From: CBDFKB01 sp965248715 | Lineage (GTDB): Bacteria > Pseudomonadota > Alphaproteobacteria > Rhizobiales > Rhizobiaceae | Length of the DNA stretch: 64,000 nt | Direction of reading: 5' to 3' | NCBI GenBank assembly: GCA_965248715.1 | Contig: CBDFKB010000008.1 | Location: 62,001-126,000 of the forward strand | In this document: positions 62,340 to 64,000 of the stretch, in pieces | Numbering within the stretch: position 1 is the first letter of the stretch | Layout: each line of letters opens with the position of its first letter | Notes under the pieces: generated by a model | Seen by the model: the letters and a program-made list of their open reading frames with translations, nothing else | The model's database searches: none | Told to the model about the DNA's origin: nothing | Program-made: the position numbers and the translations under genes

Positions 62340-63092
62340 TTACGCCGCGCGTGAGATTGCCTTGTGCGCGGCGTTTACCGCCGCGATTTGGCGTTCGATA
62401 TTGATGTCGATGATTGAAGTGATTTCCAAATTACGGTCTTCATAGACGTCGACGCCAGGGTGGGTGCGCCGCCAGTCATCGATTTTTTGGTCGCGCGCGA
62501 AAAGCAACGCCTCGATTTGCGGGCGAAATAAGGCCAAAAGGCTACTTAGCACCCGGTTGGTGGCGAGACATGGATAGGACAGTTCGATATCGAACCGGTC
62601 CAGAATGCGCATCACGTCACAAGCGCGATAAAATGTTTCGTCGGTTACCCAGCGATTGGTGGTGAAAAGCCCAGTTGGATATCCCGGTCCGTCCATCGAG
62701 ACTGCAACAAAATGGGTAATCGCATCCTTGCCTGTAGGCCGTTTGGCCTTGCCCTTATAAGGCGCCGGATGGCAGTTGTGTGGCATGCCGGCGGCGCGCA
62801 GGAAAGTATGGAAGTGCCCATGCTCGCCGCTTTCTGGCCTATGGGCATGATAATAATATTGCGCGTGGGAATGGGAATCGTAGATGTCGCCTTTGGGGTA
62901 ATGATTGTTTTCGAAAAACTTGCCCTGGTTCGCCAGGCAATTCCCAACTATGTTTTGCCCGCTCTTTTTGAGGATCCGTAGATTGTCGGTGACAATTTTG
63001 CCGGCATGGGTCAATTTTTCCAGCCGCTCGTGGTCATATTGGGCCAGTGCGGCCTCATTATTGAATAATGTAGGGTTTACTTTCTCAGACAT
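62340..63092 (-). CDS. His-rich protein of unknown function (DUF6969-like)
   Basis: 250 residues from MSEKVNPTLFNNEAALAQYD. A histidine-rich segment HYPKGDIYDSHSHAQYYYHA HRPESGEHGHFHTF lies at about residues 64-97, followed by THFVAVSMDGPGYPTGLFTT NRWVTDE. The pattern resembles the DUF6969 family as I remember it. The cluster of His suggests metal binding. No neighbours in operon. Function unknown. Confidence 0.72.
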   Translation of the reverse strand: MSEKVNPTLFNNEAALAQYDHERLEKLTHAGKIVTDNLRILKKSGQNIVGNCLANQGKFFENNHYPKGDIYDSHSHAQYYYHAHRPESGEHGHFHTFLRAAGMPHNCHPAPYKGKAKRPTGKDAITHFVAVSMDGPGYPTGLFTTNRWVTDETFYRACDVMRILDRFDIELSYPCLATNRVLSSLLALFRPQIEALLFARDQKIDDWRRTHPGVDVYEDRNLEITSIIDINIERQIAAVNAAHKAISRAA

Positions 63093-63174
63093 GTTGTTCT
63101 CGCGTGCTATTCTACGTTGCGTTGATATCATCGCCACTGATGATATTGAAACCACTCGGTCAAAATGGCTTCAC

Positions 63175-63196
63175 AATTATGAATCTCAACAGACCC
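63175..63196 (-). mobile_element. Solo IS-end remnant
   Basis: The complement reads AGGGTCTGTTGAGATTCATA, similar to 39391-39412. It touches the CTAG of the next 106-bp repeat. No other part of an insertion sequence is present. Confidence 0.4.
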
Positions 63197-63301
63197 TAGC
63201 GCTTGTCACGAAGCGTTGGATTCGCTTCGTTGCGCTATCTCTTTGTTTATGCGTGTCATTTTTTCCAAAACCGGTATCCACTTTTGGGTGACACGCGCTA
63301 G
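63196..63301 (+). repeat. 106-bp TA-bounded palindromic repeat
   Basis: Cleanest copy: CTAGCGCTTGTCACGAAGCG at the left, GTGACACGCGCTAG at the right, with 14-bp terminal inverted repeat CTAGCG(C/G)(T)TGTCAC allowing one mismatch. Confidence 0.92.
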
Positions 63302-63322
63302 GTTCACAGGGCAAATTGTCCC

Positions 63323-64000
63323 TCACATTTCGCAGGTATCGCTGACCAAGCGAAACCCAACCAATATGTGCTTGATCCGGTCCGGACGGCCGTGCCGTGC
63401 GGCCGCTCGGCACACGCCGCAGCCCTTGTCGTCCCACGAGCCGCCCCGCACCAGGTGCCTACCCTTGCCGGCCGGTTCTGAGGTCCATTCAAAAACCTGA
63501 CCGGCCCCGTCCAGCACCCCAAACGGGCTGGCGCCTTGCGGAAAACTGCCGACCGGGACCGTATCAAACGGACCGGCGTCATGGCTGTTAAGGTGGTCTG
63601 GTTCATAAATATTGCCCCACGGAAACCAGCCGCCTGTGGTGCCACGCATGGCCTTTTCCCATTGGTGGCCGCTCGGCAACCGCAATGAACGCCCGGTAAT
63701 TTCGCTCAGCCATTGCGCGTAGGCGGTCGCATCGTCGTGAGATACCATTACCACCGGGTGGCGTTCGCGGCCATCGGCAAAGTCTCCATCCTTCCAGGCG
63801 TGGCGCAGGGTGCGCTGAAAAGGATGGATCAACTTATAACCGCGCCATTCCTCGCGGGTGACCATTGGCGGGCTGTGGCCGGTCAAGGTGACAAAGCGGC
63901 GGTAGTCGCGATTGCTTACCGGCACTTTCATGATGCAGTAAGCATCGAGCGTAACTGTGGTTTGCGCCGGCTCGCGGTCGTACCAACCCCATTGCCGGGT
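63323..64000 (-). CDS. Formylglycine-generating-enzyme (SUMF1/EgtB-like) domain protein, partial
   Basis: About 225 residues visible; the 5' end is outside the window, with sequence running to YDREPAQTTVTLDAYCIMKV P at the edge. FGE-sulfatase domain markers: HPVVMVSHDDATAYAQWLSE, RLPSGHQWEKAMRGTTGGWF PWGN, GVLDGAGQVFEWTSEPAG and RGGSWDDKGCGVCRAAARHG and DRIKHILVGFRL. Two cysteines in GCGVCR are near the active-site position, so it may be a true formylglycine-generating enzyme, but the proof needs the rest. Internal ATG 63931 is not the start. Confidence 0.85.
   Translation of the reverse strand, partial: TRQWGWYDREPAQTTVTLDAYCIMKVPVSNRDYRRFVTLTGHSPPMVTREEWRGYKLIHPFQRTLRHAWKDGDFADGRERHPVVMVSHDDATAYAQWLSEITGRSLRLPSGHQWEKAMRGTTGGWFPWGNIYEPDHLNSHDAGPFDTVPVGSFPQGASPFGVLDGAGQVFEWTSEPAGKGRHLVRGGSWDDKGCGVCRAAARHGRPDRIKHILVGFRLVSDTCEM

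Noticed and set aside
62180..62340. Coding-like remnant upstream of csgA
   Set aside because: About 50 codons without start, recognisable family or conserved motif; too little to call a pseudogene.

Overview
The window is chromosomal DNA of an alphaproteobacterium. The evidence is the CckA hybrid kinase, a DksA lacking most zinc ligands, the MlaB-MlaE fusion with its Mla operon, paired YcjX/DUF697 proteins, CsgH-type curli, and TTAA-N7-TTAAC CtrA-like sites. Within the class I lean to the Hyphomicrobiales or a neighbouring order; this is inference from gene content, not a phylogeny. Most genes are housekeeping, and several intergenic spaces are packed with small palindromic repeats.

Layout. 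1-4.1 kb: peptide-type ABC importer on the minus strand (binding protein, two permeases, ATPase running off the left edge). 4.3-10.4 kb: minus-strand translation operon infC-rpmI-rplT-pheS-(unknown)-(GFA protein)-pheT, with infC starting on AUU. 10.5-14.8 kb: ABHD10-like hydrolase and a TctCBA tricarboxylate transporter. 14.9-15.7 kb: an intact-looking IS5/IS427-type insertion sequence. 15.9-24.1 kb: etfBA, rhomboid protease, cobalamin adenosyltransferase, HIG1-like and SDR proteins, gluQ, a DNA glycosylase, an HNH protein, dsbB and a YqaA-like protein. 24.5-27.3 kb: tRNA-Leu(CAA) next to a wrecked serine recombinase and a truncated Sel1 protein. 27.4-32.9 kb: a beta-helix protein with its diheme cytochrome partner, an OmpA-type lipoprotein, a phytanoyl-CoA-dioxygenase-like protein and a lytic transglycosylase. 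33.4-37.8 kb: Mla-type lipid transport operon. 37.9-39.3 kb: a secreted cytochrome P460 domain fused to a long Cys-rich Asn-Pro-Cys repeat. 39.4-47.1 kb: MFS transporter, folP-folB-folK, a secreted unknown protein, DUF697 and YcjX proteins, SixA-like phosphatase. 47.6-60.4 kb: dksA, FliO-like protein, cckA, cytochrome c, a 1490-residue membrane-anchored coiled-coil protein, an Hpt protein, ferredoxin, methyltransferase, ferredoxin-NADP reductase. 60.8-64 kb: curli genes csgH and csgA, a His-rich unknown, and a formylglycine-generating-enzyme-like protein cut by the right edge.

The most distinctive signal is the set of short non-coding mobile elements. A 106-bp element recurs at least seven times at full length, always bounded by a TA inside YTAR. 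Several TA-bounded elements sit exactly in the stop codons of protein genes, so the genes still end normally. A second 144-bp element with 3-bp ATC duplications is nested inside one 106-bp copy and also splits the start of the recombinase. Removing single elements in silico restores the recombinase frame at two of the insertion points, which fixes element boundaries and target duplications from sequence alone. The other standout is the Cys-rich P460 fusion, whose role is unknown.
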